DNA of 64,000 nucleotides. It comes from Pseudoalteromonas shioyasakiensis. GTDB taxonomy: Bacteria > Pseudomonadota > Gammaproteobacteria > Enterobacterales > Alteromonadaceae. The stretch covers positions 1,012,001 to 1,076,000 of the forward strand of contig NZ_CP077770.1 in NCBI RefSeq assembly GCF_019134595.1. The letters are read 5' to 3'. Below the pieces are notes generated by a model that was given only the letters and a program-made list of their open reading frames with translations, did not search any database and was not told the origin of the DNA. Position 1 is the first letter of the stretch; the number at the start of each line of letters is the position of its first letter. This document shows positions 18,001 to 25,727 of this stretch, piece by piece. The translations under genes were made by a program, and so were the position numbers.

Positions 18001-18089
18001 TTGGAATTATCTTCGCAACGCTTATCACCTTGCTATTAGTGCCAGTTAATTATCTATTAATGGAGCGCTTTCAGGGATGGTTTAAGTAG
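15009..18089 (+). CDS. RND efflux inner-membrane transporter
   Basis: This 1,026-residue AcrB-superfamily pump has twelve predicted membrane helices, two large periplasmic loops and internal duplication. N-terminal residues FTKNHVAANLLLISILLAG form the first helix. The central helix carries the charged proton-relay motif GIVVDDAIVTGENVY. The second half contains GVVVNDSLVLVDFINK. It resembles the AcrB/AcrD/AcrF-like exporters of marine gammaproteobacteria rather than the heavy-metal CusA type, because the latter's methionine pairs are not evident; the substrate is unknown. It is the last gene of the operon, with no clear terminator. A composite heptamer repeat starts 61 bp downstream. Confidence 0.92.
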   Translation: MIAWFTKNHVAANLLLISILLAGLFSVSTQIPLEVFPSFEADRISVSVSLRGSTPEDVEKGVSIRIEEAVQDLEGVKRITSRSSEGSSSVSIEVETGYDPRELLADIKSRVDAINTFPVDAEKPIVSLAEWKREVIAVTVSSIYGEKETLEYAETVRDELLRLPSVTQVELSGVRDYEIAIEVSQDTLRQYDLRLSDISSAISNSSTDVSAGNLKTEGGDVLIRSKGQAYRKDEFANIVVKNQADGTIIRLGDIARISDDFEETPVRTRFNGKQAAFIDVYRIGPQSAIEVADAVKNYITEHQSQLPEGFELSYWDDDSEVVKSRIATLTSNAIQGGILVLALLTLFLRPAIAFWVFIGIPVSFMGAFLMMPIFGITLNVISLFGFILVLGIVVDDAIVTGENVYTHLKTAESGEQAAIRGTQEVATPVTFGVLTTVAAFLPLAFIEGARGAIFAQIPVVVIPVLLFSLIESKFVLPAHLKYLKLRHEKGEPSKLERLQQRFADGFEHAIMKYYQPLLNLALKNKMATVSLFVGIFVIIVTLITSGWTKFTFFPRIPSETVRASVTFPAGTPFEVTNKYVIKMSDKAKELQDKYRDEDGQSVILNILATTGGRGGSSNTGSVRFEIMPAEKRESDIGSRELASEWRDLIGIIPGAESVTFRAEFGRTSSPIDVQLSGSSIDTLEAVAEKVKVRLSTYPTVYEIADSMSDGKEELQIELTEQGLALGLNRVDVSQQVRNSFFGAQVQRIQRGRDDVRVMVRLPIEERRSVADLKDILIKTPAGGTVPLSHVATLVPGQSPSSIYRIDRYRTLNVTADVEKSNTNMTVLQADLKTYLDELMVQYPGVDYTLEGEAKEQRESFGSLAWGLVFVFFIIYALLAIPFKSYLQPLIVMSVIPFGMIGAVMGHWVMGMELTIMSLLGMLALIGVVVNDSLVLVDFINKKREEGGDLLETVKLAGAARFRPVMLTSLTTFIGLMPLLFEKATQAQFLIPMAVSLGFGIIFATLITLLLVPVNYLLMERFQGWFK

Positions 18090-18150
18090 AGGGCGATAGG
18101 TTAAAAGCATGTGTGTTGGGTAGAGCGAAGTGAAATCCAGCACACAGAAG

Positions 18151-18427
18151 CTATCAGCTTTCAGCCGTCAGCTATCAGAAAAACAAACAAGTTAGCGAGT
18201 TAGCAAGGGGAAAGAGTAAAGTTAGATTGTGCCCGCACATTGCTATGGCTAAACCCGATACCGTAGGCGTGAAATTTATTTCGCGCGAATAAGAGTAATA
18301 AGCTCTTGTATAAAAGAAAAACTACATGGAAGATTTTTGATAGCTGATAGCTGATAGCTGATAGCTGATAGCTGATAGCTGATAGCTGATAGCTGATAGC
18401 TGATAGCTGATAGCTGATAGCTGATAG
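18151..18427. repeat. Composite intergenic repeat, copy 2 (downstream of RND operon)
   Basis: It has the same layout and orientation as the copy at 11818. Four degenerate heptamers (18151-18178; CTATCAG, CTTTCAG, CCGTCAG, CTATCAG) come first. A spacer follows containing GGGGAAAGAGTAAAG, the GTAGGCGTGAAATTTATTTC motif and AATAAGCTCTTGTATAAAAG. A perfect TGATAGC array of opposite polarity closes it. A preceding hairpin (GTGTTGGGTAGAGCG, then a TCCAGCACAC arm) belongs to the dispersed TTGGGTAGAGCGAAGCGAAA family. Confidence 0.75.
18338..18427. repeat. Tandem heptamer array (TGATAGC)n, about 13 units
   Basis: 90 bp of perfect heptamers ending 6 bp from the 3' end of the 6S RNA gene on the other strand. 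Transcription running past 6S RNA would copy the array. Confidence 0.97.
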
Positions 18428-18433
18428 ATTGAT

Positions 18434-18620
18434 GGTGTTCCCCAAGTATGCGGTGCCCGGTGTCAGTCCTGAAACCTTGAGGTTTCAGGGCGGGGATCTG
18501 CGGTTTACCGTAGGCTTCTCGGTACATGCCGAGCTTGCACAATAGTAGACGAACAGAAACCCTAACATAAAATTTATCGGCTCAGGGACTTAACCAAGCT
18601 CCTGCACCCTAGGGAACACC
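18434..18620 (-). ncRNA. ssrS: 6S RNA (SsrS)
   Basis: Read on the minus strand, a 187-nt segment shows the hallmarks of gammaproteobacterial 6S RNA. Nine bases at the 5' end (GGTGTTCCC) pair perfectly with the 3' end (GGGAACACC). It has the conserved block AGTCCCTGAGCCGAT, the block CTCGGCATGTACCGAGAAGCC closely matching the E. coli hairpin, and a further stem CTGAAACC...GGTTTCAG. The expected length is about 184 nt. 6S RNA mimics an open promoter and sequesters sigma70 RNA polymerase in stationary phase. The gene is divergent from ygfB, the same relative orientation as in E. coli, but zapA and ygfA are missing here. Ends are judged from pairing only. Confidence 0.9.
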
Positions 18621-18623
18621 TTC

Positions 18624-18655
18624 AGTATATAAGACAAGTTCCAATCCTTAAACCA
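18624..18655 (-). promoter_or_regulatory. Putative 6S RNA promoter
   Basis: On the minus strand a -10-like TATACT lies just upstream of the inferred 6S 5' end, with a weak -35-like TTTAAG 17 bp further up. The short spacing to the inferred start suggests the true 5' end may be a few bases further in. Confidence 0.45.
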
Positions 18656-18812
18656 TAGAAGCAAAAAAAGCGGATCGTTCGGGTAGTTTTTCCCCATCTT
18701 TAACTGCTTATTTACTTTTCAGATTGCTTTTTGACCTCAATCATACAATTAATTGGAGTTGCGATTTATCGAGTGGTAGCATGGCGTTACTTAGCCGAAC
18801 AAAGAAAAAGTT

Positions 18813-19376
18813 ATGAGCACGTTACCTGATTACCAACAAGCCCAATTGTTATTAGAAAAGAATGAAATTTTTGTCGCACCAGCCGAAGCCCATGGTGTGA
18901 TCAGTGGTTTATTAGCCTGTGGCATCAATATCGAAGCCGACGAATACTTAGGTTTACTAAGCGATGTATTCAACGATGGCCAAGCTTTTAGTAAAGATTT
19001 AAAAGCATTTTTTGCTGATGTGTATTCTCAGGTTGTTGCCAGCTTTAGTGATGAAGAATTTCAGTTTGACCTATTTTTACCAAGCGACGACGAAACACTG
19101 ATCGATTTAGCCAATGGCTTAGTATCTTGGGTATCGGGTTTTATGCTTGGTTTTGGTTTAAAACAAAAAGATTACGGCAAGTTATCTGCTGATGTGAAAG
19201 AAGTGATCAGCGATTTTAGTGAAATTACCCGCCTAGACACCATGTTTGAAGAGACCGAAGAAGACAGCCAAGCTCTGCACGAAGTGATTGAGTATGTGCG
19301 TGTTTCTGCGCTGTTATGTTTTGCTGAGCTAGGTAAAGAGCCAGTAGGAAAAAGCACTAAAAAGACCCTTCACTAA
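18813..19376 (+). CDS. ygfB: UPF0149/YgfB family protein
   Basis: A 187-residue acidic protein of the YgfB/YecA family with the expected N-terminal stretch EAHGVISGLLACG and the central GLVSWVSGFMLGFGL. It lacks the C-terminal SEC-C zinc motif of YecA. In Pseudomonas a YgfB homologue modulates beta-lactamase expression; the role here is unproven. It is the first gene of ygfB-pepP-ubiH-ubiI, the same gene order as in E. coli, with 20 bp to pepP. The 192 bp between the 6S RNA 5' end and this gene carry no zapA. Confidence 0.9.
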   Translation: MSTLPDYQQAQLLLEKNEIFVAPAEAHGVISGLLACGINIEADEYLGLLSDVFNDGQAFSKDLKAFFADVYSQVVASFSDEEFQFDLFLPSDDETLIDLANGLVSWVSGFMLGFGLKQKDYGKLSADVKEVISDFSEITRLDTMFEETEEDSQALHEVIEYVRVSALLCFAELGKEPVGKSTKKTLH

Positions 19377-19396
19377 TCAAATTACAGAGGTTTAGC

Positions 19397-20722
19397 ATGT
19401 CGTCTATTGCAATCGATAAAGCTGAATTTAAAGCCCGCCGCGAGCGCTTGCTTGCGATGATGGATAAAAATAGCGTGGCTATTATTCCTGCGGCAGGAGA
19501 AGTAACACGCAGCCGTGATACTGAATATGCATTTCGCCAAGACAGTGACTTTTTCTATCTAACTGGGTTTAACGAACCAGATGCGGTTTTAGTGCTTTGC
19601 CCGTCGAGCGATACACCAAGTACGCTTATTTGCCGTAACAAAGATAAACTAGCTGAAATTTGGCATGGCCGGAGAATTGGCTTCGAAAAAGCTAAATCTG
19701 AGTACTTATTCGACGCAACTTGCCCACTTAGTGAACTAGATGAACAATTATTAGATTTGGTGAACGGCCAGCAGATTTTATTTTATGCACAAGGCACTTA
19801 CGTAAATTTCGATGCAAAGGTTTGGGACTTATTAAACACACTTCGCAGCGCACCTAAAAAAGGCTATAAAGCACCACATACCATTAAAGATATTCGTGGT
19901 TTAGTGCATGAAATGCGTTTGTTTAAATCTGACGCAGAATTAAACATTATGCGCACAGCTTGCGAAATTAGTGCGCAAGGCCATATTCGCGCTATGCAGT
20001 TTGCCAAACCTGGCGCAACTGAATACCAATTAGAAGCAGAGCTTCACCACCATTATGCAATGAATGGTGCCCGTCATCCTGCTTATGGCACGATTGTCGG
20101 CAGTGGCGACAACGCCAACATTTTGCACTACACACAAAATGACGCTGAGCTAAAAGATGGCGATTTAGTGTTAATTGATTCTGGCTGTGAACTTGAAGGT
20201 TATGCGGCAGATATCACACGTACTTTCCCAATCAATGGCAAGTTTAGCGAACCACAAGCGGCGCTTTACAACATTGTATTAGCAGCTCAAGAAGCAGCAT
20301 TCAGCCAAGTAAAGCCGGGCGGTAGTTTATCGAAAGCCAATGAATTAGCCTCAACGGTATTAACGCAAGGGCTTATTGACTTAGGCATTTTAACCGGTGA
20401 GCTTGATGAGCTAATGGCAAACCAAGCGTGCAAAGCGTTTTACATGCATGGTCTTGGCCACTGGCTAGGGTTAGATGTGCACGATGTTGGCGAATATAAG
20501 CTTGATGAAAAAGAACGTGTATTTGAGCCGGGCATGGTGCTCACCATCGAGCCGGGTTTATATATTAGCGAAGATGCAAAAGCGCCAGAGCAATATAAAG
20601 GCATCGGTATTCGTATTGAAGATAACTTACTTGTCACTCAAGATGGCCATGAAAACCTGACCATTTCGGTTCCTAAAACCGTTAGTGACATTGAAGCAGT
20701 GATGCAAGCAAACATAGGCTAG
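19397..20722 (+). CDS. pepP: Xaa-Pro aminopeptidase PepP
   Basis: A 441-residue metallopeptidase of the M24B family that removes N-terminal residues preceding proline. An N-terminal AMP-N domain (about 5-140) includes SRDTEYAFRQDSDFFYLTGF. The C-terminal pita-bread domain shows all five metal ligands: Asp in IDSGCELEGYAADITRTF (two), His in HGLGHWLGLDVHDVG, Glu in TIEPGLYI, and Glu in GIGIRIEDNLLV. The length matches E. coli PepP (441). It has a good ribosome site (AGAGG) 7 bp before the ATG and is followed by ubiH after 8 bp. Confidence 0.96.
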   Translation: MSSIAIDKAEFKARRERLLAMMDKNSVAIIPAAGEVTRSRDTEYAFRQDSDFFYLTGFNEPDAVLVLCPSSDTPSTLICRNKDKLAEIWHGRRIGFEKAKSEYLFDATCPLSELDEQLLDLVNGQQILFYAQGTYVNFDAKVWDLLNTLRSAPKKGYKAPHTIKDIRGLVHEMRLFKSDAELNIMRTACEISAQGHIRAMQFAKPGATEYQLEAELHHHYAMNGARHPAYGTIVGSGDNANILHYTQNDAELKDGDLVLIDSGCELEGYAADITRTFPINGKFSEPQAALYNIVLAAQEAAFSQVKPGGSLSKANELASTVLTQGLIDLGILTGELDELMANQACKAFYMHGLGHWLGLDVHDVGEYKLDEKERVFEPGMVLTIEPGLYISEDAKAPEQYKGIGIRIEDNLLVTQDGHENLTISVPKTVSDIEAVMQANIG

Positions 20723-20730
20723 GAGCAAGC

Positions 20731-21912
20731 GTGGCAAAGCAGTTTGATGTTGTCATTATCGGCGGTGGAATGGCGGGTGCAAGTTGTGCCCTGGGCCTAA
20801 AACAGAGCAATAATCAGTTATCAATCGCTGTAATTGAAGCAAATGAAGTAAGCGCAGACTATCACCCAAGCTTTGATGATAGAAGCATTGCGCTGGCTCA
20901 GCAGTCTGTTCAGTACTTAAAATCAATCAATGCCTTTGATTGCCATGCGACATTTGCAGCAGCGATTGAAAAAGTAACCGTATCTGATCGTGGTCATTTC
21001 GGTAAAACGCATATTGATTGCCAAGAATATGGTCATGATGCCCTTGGCTATGTGGTCGAAGTGAACCCATTTGGGCGCAGCCTTCATCAGCAGCTTACTC
21101 GTACTGATGTTAGTTTGTTTTGCCCAGATACGGTTGCCAAGCTTGAATACCAAAGCGACTGTGCCATCATCACGCTAAACTCGGGCGAGCAGTTAAGCGC
21201 AAAACTTGTGGTGATTGCCGATGGTGCTCATTCGCAAAGCCGTAAACTAGCTAATATAGAGTTTAATACTCGCGCTTATCAGCAAGCGGCGATTATTGCT
21301 AACATCGAAGTAGCTGGTGGTCATCATCATCATGCCTTTGAGCGTTTTACCGAGCACGGCCCAATGGCACTGTTGCCAATGAGTAACAATCGATACTCAC
21401 TGGTATGGTGTATGGAGCCTGAGCAAATTGAGCACCATATGGCACTTGAAGACGATGCCTTTTTAGCTGCGCTGCAAAAAGCATTTGGTTATTGCGGTGG
21501 CTCATTTAGTAAAGTGGGTATGCGTGCAAGTTATCCGCTTGTGTATGGTAAAGCAGAATCACTGAGCAGCCACCGTACAGTATTAATTGGTAATGCTGGG
21601 CATGCTATTCACCCAATTGCCGGGCAGGGCTTTAATTTAGGTCTGCGTGATGTGCAACTACTGTGTGATATGGCAAATAGAAGCGACCTTGGTGATTACG
21701 CCTTTACCCGTTACTACAGCCAAACTCGCAATAAAGATATTACGACCGTGATGACACTCACAGACAGCCTAGTGCGTTTGTTCTCTAACTCATCACGATT
21801 GCTTGCGCTTGGTCGCAGCATTGGCCTTTTCTCAATGGATTTATTTTCCTCGTTAAAAACCCCGCTGGCAAAACAGCTTATGGGTCAGGTTAAGCAAGGT
21901 AAACGGATATGA
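20731..21912 (+). CDS. ubiH: 2-polyprenyl-6-methoxyphenol 4-hydroxylase UbiH
   Basis: A FAD-dependent monooxygenase of 393 residues in ubiquinone biosynthesis. The N-terminal dinucleotide-binding motif is GGGMAGASCALG. The DG motif region is VVIADGAHSQSRK, and the GD/ribityl motif with the expected His and Pro is GNAGHAIHPIAGQGFNLGLRD. It starts with GTG, preceded by the ribosome site AGGAG. The last four bases overlap the start of the next flavin hydroxylase (ATGA), so the two are translationally coupled. Position after pepP matches E. coli and separates it from other UbiH/UbiI/UbiF homologues. Confidence 0.93.
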   Translation: MAKQFDVVIIGGGMAGASCALGLKQSNNQLSIAVIEANEVSADYHPSFDDRSIALAQQSVQYLKSINAFDCHATFAAAIEKVTVSDRGHFGKTHIDCQEYGHDALGYVVEVNPFGRSLHQQLTRTDVSLFCPDTVAKLEYQSDCAIITLNSGEQLSAKLVVIADGAHSQSRKLANIEFNTRAYQQAAIIANIEVAGGHHHHAFERFTEHGPMALLPMSNNRYSLVWCMEPEQIEHHMALEDDAFLAALQKAFGYCGGSFSKVGMRASYPLVYGKAESLSSHRTVLIGNAGHAIHPIAGQGFNLGLRDVQLLCDMANRSDLGDYAFTRYYSQTRNKDITTVMTLTDSLVRLFSNSSRLLALGRSIGLFSMDLFSSLKTPLAKQLMGQVKQGKRI

Positions 21913-23075
21913 AACAAGCACAAGTTTGTATTGTCGGTGGTGGCTGTGTAGGCCTTACGCTAGCACTTGGTTTAGCAAAAGCAGATATCAGCGTTGTGGT
22001 GATTGACGCGAGTAAAAATCAAACCTTACCGGGTGATGATTATGCACTTCGCGTGAGCGCATTGAGCTTAGCTAGTCAGGGCTTATTCGAGTCTTTAAAT
22101 GTATGGCCAGAGATCATTAAACAACGTGCTACACCGTATACCTCGATGGATGTACGTGATCAAGACAGCTTTGGTAAGATTCATTTTGATCATAACGATC
22201 TCGACTTACCGCAGCTCGGTCATATCGTCGAAAACGACATTATTCGCTACGCTTTAATTAGTGAACTTGAAAAGCAAAGTAATGCTACTTTACTGTTCGA
22301 AACCCGCTATCAGCAAATTCATCAAACCGACTCTGACGTGTTTATTACTCTTGAAAGCGGCGAGCCTGTAATTGCTAAATTATTAGTGGCGGCTGATGGG
22401 GCTAACTCGGTTATTCGCAAGCAGTTCAACATGCCAATTACCTTTAAAGACTATGACCACCATGCCATTGTTGCCACGGTTAGAACCGCTGATGAGCATA
22501 ACAACACGGCACGCCAAGTGTTTTTACCAACCGGGCCGTTGGCGTTTTTACCCTTGCCAGATAAACATACGCACTCAATTGTTTGGTCAACAAGCCCTGA
22601 GCATTGCGACACACTTTTAGCGCTTGATGATAACAACTTTAATAAAGCGGTTATGGCAGCACTCGATGGTCAGTGTGGTTTATGTGAAGTGCAAAGTGAG
22701 CGCATGGCGTTTCCACTTAAGATGCGTTATGCCCAGCAGTGGGTGTCGGGCAAAGTGGTATTAATGGGCGATGCAGCGCACACTATTCATCCATTAGCTG
22801 GTTTAGGCATGAACCTAGGCCTCAAAGATGCCGCTTATTTAATTGAGCTTTTAAGTAATGAGCAAGGCGAGTTTGCAAGTGCACGCATGCTGCGTGATTA
22901 TGAACGTACTCGTAAGCTTGATGCACAAAAGCACATAGCTATGATGCAAGGCTTAAAGGAGTTATTTGCAGGCGCTAACCCACTGAAAAAACTTGTACGT
23001 GGTGTTGGTTTAAGCCTTGTAGACAACCTTGGCCCAATTAAACATTTGTTCGCAAAAGAAGCAATTGGTAAATAA
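21909..23075 (+). CDS. ubiI: UbiI/VisC-family FAD monooxygenase of ubiquinone biosynthesis
   Basis: A 388-residue paralogue of the upstream protein, with the FAD fingerprint GGGCVGLTLALG, the DG motif LLVAADGANSVIRK and GDAAHTIHPLAGLGMNLGLKD. In E. coli UbiI (VisC) hydroxylates C5 of the ring and is encoded directly after ubiH. The same coupled order here supports the symbol. A different ring position cannot be excluded, because UbiH/I/F homologues swap specificities between lineages. An intrinsic terminator follows. Confidence 0.85.
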   Translation: MKQAQVCIVGGGCVGLTLALGLAKADISVVVIDASKNQTLPGDDYALRVSALSLASQGLFESLNVWPEIIKQRATPYTSMDVRDQDSFGKIHFDHNDLDLPQLGHIVENDIIRYALISELEKQSNATLLFETRYQQIHQTDSDVFITLESGEPVIAKLLVAADGANSVIRKQFNMPITFKDYDHHAIVATVRTADEHNNTARQVFLPTGPLAFLPLPDKHTHSIVWSTSPEHCDTLLALDDNNFNKAVMAALDGQCGLCEVQSERMAFPLKMRYAQQWVSGKVVLMGDAAHTIHPLAGLGMNLGLKDAAYLIELLSNEQGEFASARMLRDYERTRKLDAQKHIAMMQGLKELFAGANPLKKLVRGVGLSLVDNLGPIKHLFAKEAIGK

Positions 23076-23102
23076 CACCTAACTAGTTGTTACTACTTAG
23101 TT

Positions 23103-23137
23103 AAAGCCGCAGCTAAGCAATTGGCTGCGGCTTTTTT
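23103..23137 (+). terminator. Terminator of the ygfB-pepP-ubiH-ubiI operon
   Basis: The stem AAAGCCGCAGC/GCTGCGGCTTT with a 10-base loop is followed by a T tract. Confidence 0.9.
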
Positions 23138-23155
23138 GCACTTATATGAACGCAA

Positions 23156-23173
23156 AATGATAGCGCTGTCATT
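23156..23173. promoter_or_regulatory. Putative LacI-family operator upstream of the sugar transporter
   Basis: A near-perfect inverted repeat, AATGATAGCGCTGTCATT, with the AGCGCT core typical of LacI-family sugar regulators. It lies 110 bp before the transporter start and about 65 bp before a TATACT hexamer (23236-23241) that may be the -10 box. The regulator gene is not in the window. Confidence 0.6.
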
Positions 23174-23283
23174 TTTGTTAGTGTATGATTAAATTTTTGT
23201 GATTGGTATGGAAATTAAACAGCTCTGTTGAGTTGTATACTAGTTTCCAACCAAATAAAAATAATTAAACTAAGAGAACAATT

Positions 23284-24588
23284 ATGGAAGCAACGGTTGA
23301 GTGTGACAACAACACAAAACAAAGCATCTGGCTGCCAATGGTATTGGCCGGCTCAATGTTTTTTATCTTAGGGTGTATAACGTGGCTTAATGGTGCAATC
23401 ACACCATTTTTGCAGCAAATGCTTGAGCTTTCGCCGTTACAAGCTTCGTTTATCATCTCTTCTTTTTATATTGCGGTAACGGTTGCCGGTATCCCATCGG
23501 CCATGTTAATCAAGCGCGTTGGTTACAAGAATGGTATGGCAATTGGCTGTGCGATTATGGCTTTATCGGCGCTGATGTATATTCCCGCTGCAAAACTGCA
23601 AATGATCGAAATTTTCTTGTTCGCACAGTTAATGATTGGTGTTGGACAAACCGTGCTACAAACCGCTGTTAACCCATACGTGGTGAAAATGGGCTCTGAG
23701 AAATCAGCCGCTGTGCGCGTGTGTATCATGGGCTTATTAAACAAATTTGCGGGTGTTATTGTGCCTGTGATTTTTGCTGCTGTAGTAGTAAGCGGTGTTG
23801 TTGATGGTGCAGGTAAATTATCGCAAGAGCAAAAAGACATTATGGCAAATAGCCTTATCATGCCTTATGTGTTGATTGCTGCTTTAATCATGTTATTTGC
23901 TGCCTTTGCGAAATTTGCACCATTACCTGATTTAGTATTTGATGAAGACGAAACATCAAACGGTAAAGGTGAAATAAAAGAAACCCTAGCACACCCTCAC
24001 TTAGTTTTAGGTGTAGTGGGTATTGCGCTATACGTAGCTGTTGAAGTTATTGCAGCAGACACTATTGGCTCGTACGCTTTACAAATTGGCGTTGCTGACT
24101 ACTCAGTTATGACCTCTTACACCATGGCGTGTATGTTGATTGGTTACGCGATTGGTATTTTGACTATTCCACGCTTTATGAGCCAACAAACGGCGTTATT
24201 AATGTCGGGTATTGCCGGTATTATCACCGTGATGTTAGTGGTGCTTGGTAGCAATGACTCGTTCATTATTTCAAACCTATTATTAGTGCCATTTGGTGGC
24301 CCACAATTACCAGACCCATTGTTATGCATTGCATTACTAGGCTTTGCTAATGCTATGGTTTGGCCTGCAATCTGGCCACTGGCTTTAGCTGGTTTAGGCC
24401 GCTTAACAGGCACCGCATCAGGGTTATTGATCATGGGTATTGCTGGTGGTGCACTCGGCCCATTATTAATCGGACTAGGAAACGTAGCAGGCCTAGGCGC
24501 ACAAGGCGCTTACATTGTGATGATCCCAAGTTATGTATTCATTTTATTCTACGCCCTAAAAGGCCATAAGATGAAAAGCTGGAAGTAA
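23284..24588 (+). CDS. FucP/GluP-type MFS sugar:proton symporter
   Basis: A 434-residue inner-membrane protein with about twelve hydrophobic helices. It contains the FucP/GluP family features GCITWLNGAITPFLQ in helix 1, GVGQTVLQTAVNPYV in helix 4 and ANAMVWPAIWPLALAGLG in the second half. The N-terminal QSIWLPMVLAGSMFFILG also fits. Members carry fucose, glucose/galactose, or N-acetylglucosamine (NagP). The sequence does not tell me which, although NagP is common in Alteromonadales. It stands alone between terminators, with a LacI-like operator upstream. Confidence 0.87.
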   Translation: MEATVECDNNTKQSIWLPMVLAGSMFFILGCITWLNGAITPFLQQMLELSPLQASFIISSFYIAVTVAGIPSAMLIKRVGYKNGMAIGCAIMALSALMYIPAAKLQMIEIFLFAQLMIGVGQTVLQTAVNPYVVKMGSEKSAAVRVCIMGLLNKFAGVIVPVIFAAVVVSGVVDGAGKLSQEQKDIMANSLIMPYVLIAALIMLFAAFAKFAPLPDLVFDEDETSNGKGEIKETLAHPHLVLGVVGIALYVAVEVIAADTIGSYALQIGVADYSVMTSYTMACMLIGYAIGILTIPRFMSQQTALLMSGIAGIITVMLVVLGSNDSFIISNLLLVPFGGPQLPDPLLCIALLGFANAMVWPAIWPLALAGLGRLTGTASGLLIMGIAGGALGPLLIGLGNVAGLGAQGAYIVMIPSYVFILFYALKGHKMKSWK

Positions 24589-24616
24589 TCCTGCAAACTA
24601 ATTTTTCAAGTTAGGC

Positions 24617-24651
24617 AAAGCCGCGGTACGCCCATCACCGCGGCTTTTTTG
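24617..24651 (+). terminator. Terminator of the MFS gene
   Basis: The stem AAAGCCGCGG/CCGCGGCTTT is followed by a T run. Confidence 0.9.
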
Positions 24652-24693
24652 TGGGTAAACTAAAACTAACAGATTGAAAATAAAGAGTTGTAA

Positions 24694-24806
24694 GCTCACC
24701 CGTAGGCGTGAAATTTATTTCGCGCGATGCTTATGTAAACCACAAAGCAACACGTAGGTCGGGCTTTAGCCCGTCAATTTTAACTATTATGTGTCGCCAT
24801 AAATGA
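24694..24806. repeat. 113-bp direct repeat, copy A
   Basis: Starts GCTCACCCGTAGGCGTGAAA and ends GTGTCGCCATAAATGA. It contains the GTAGGCGTGAAATTTATTTC palindromic motif and a CGGGCTTTAGCCCG hairpin. A copy of the same length with one base changed lies at 24914. No coding potential is seen in 24652-25671. Confidence 0.93.
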
Positions 24807-24862
24807 CAACTTACAGCGATTGTGCTTGTTGGTTAGGAGGAAGCGAAACTCAACGTTTGGAG

Positions 24863-24890
24863 CCATCAGCTTTCAGCCGTCAGCTATCAG
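24863..24890. repeat. Solo left end of the heptamer composite
   Basis: Four degenerate heptamers (CCATCAG, CTTTCAG, CCGTCAG, CTATCAG) like the left ends at 11818 and 18151, but with no pure heptamer array attached. It lies between the two 113-bp repeats. Confidence 0.85.
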
Positions 24891-24913
24891 ATTGAAAACA
24901 AAAGAGCTGAAAT

Positions 24914-25026
24914 GCTCACCCGTAGGCGTGAAATTTATTTCGCGCGATGCTTATGTAAACTACAAAGCAACACGTAGGTCGGGCTTTAGCCCGTCAATTT
25001 TAACTATTATGTGTCGCCATAAATGA
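24914..25026. repeat. 113-bp direct repeat, copy B
   Basis: Matches copy A at 24694 except for a single base near the middle (CTACAAAG instead of CCACAAAG). Confidence 0.93.
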
Positions 25027-25040
25027 GGACAATATATTCT

Positions 25041-25604
25041 TTTGCACAAAGAGAAGAGAATGAGAAGTGAATGAGCAACCCAAAAAAACTATTAGTTACT
25101 TTCCTCTAAAGGGCAGCGCCTCTTGTCCTCTTTGTGAATATTATTTTTTAAATTATGTTTTCTCTATGTAGCGCGAAGCGCCTCGATGCACTCTATGGTT
25201 CAATAATTTTTTTCACAAAGATAAGAGAATGAGCAACCCAAAAAAACTATTAGTTACTTTCCTCTAAAGGGCAGCGCCTCTTGTCCTCTTTGTGAATATT
25301 ATTTTTTAAATTATGCTTTCTCTATGTAGCGCGAAGCGCCTCGATGCACTCTATGTATGGTTCAATAATTTTTTGCACAAAGAGAACAAAATGAGAAGTA
25401 CATGAGACAACTAAAAAGGCTATTTTGTTTTTCCTCTATAGCGTAGCGCCTCTTATCCTCTTTGTGAGTATTACTTTCTCTGTGGAGCGCTAAGCATCTC
25501 GGTGTACTCTGTGGTTCACTATTTTTTGCACAAAGAGAAGACAATGAGAAGTAAATGAGACAGAAAATTCCTCTAAAGCGCAGCGTCTCTTGTCCTCTTT
25601 GTGA
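25041..25604. repeat. Array of four CACAAAGAG/CTCTTTGTG repeat units
   Basis: Four head-to-tail units begin at 25041, 25211, 25372 and 25525. Each opens with TTTGCACAAAGAGAA or a close variant. It then has (in full units) ATGAGAAGTGAATGAG, a CAGCGCCTCTT block, the inverted arm CTCTTTGTGA, and TGTAGCGCGAAGCGCCTCG leading to CTCTATGGTTCAAT. The last unit is truncated. GCACAAAGAG and CTCTTTGTG can pair across about 80-90 bases. At 25618-25653 the array ends in the separate motif ACGCGATATAAAATCGCTGC. Nothing coding is evident. Confidence 0.88.
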
Positions 25605-25671
25605 TTATTCATTGAATTACGCGATATAAAATCGCTGCTACAATCTTGCTAACTTGCAAACTCTCACTCAC

Positions 25672-25705
25672 AAAAAAGCCGTGGGATTTTCATCACACGG
25701 CTTTT
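25672..25705 (-). terminator. Terminator of the FecA-like receptor gene
   Basis: The stem AAAAGCCGTG/CACGGCTTTT lies just beyond the stop codon. It has a U tract in the minus-strand transcript. Confidence 0.85.
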
Positions 25706-25727
25706 GATATTTCGCTGAGTCGTTATA

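Noticed and set aside
18276..18542. Minus-strand open frame over the 6S RNA gene
   Set aside because: It overlaps the conserved 6S RNA structure and runs into the heptamer array; chance frame.
24652..25671. Insertion sequence or transposase remnant in the long repeat region
   Set aside because: Neither strand encodes a recognisable transposase fragment, and the repeats lack the terminal inverted-repeat and target-duplication layout of an IS.
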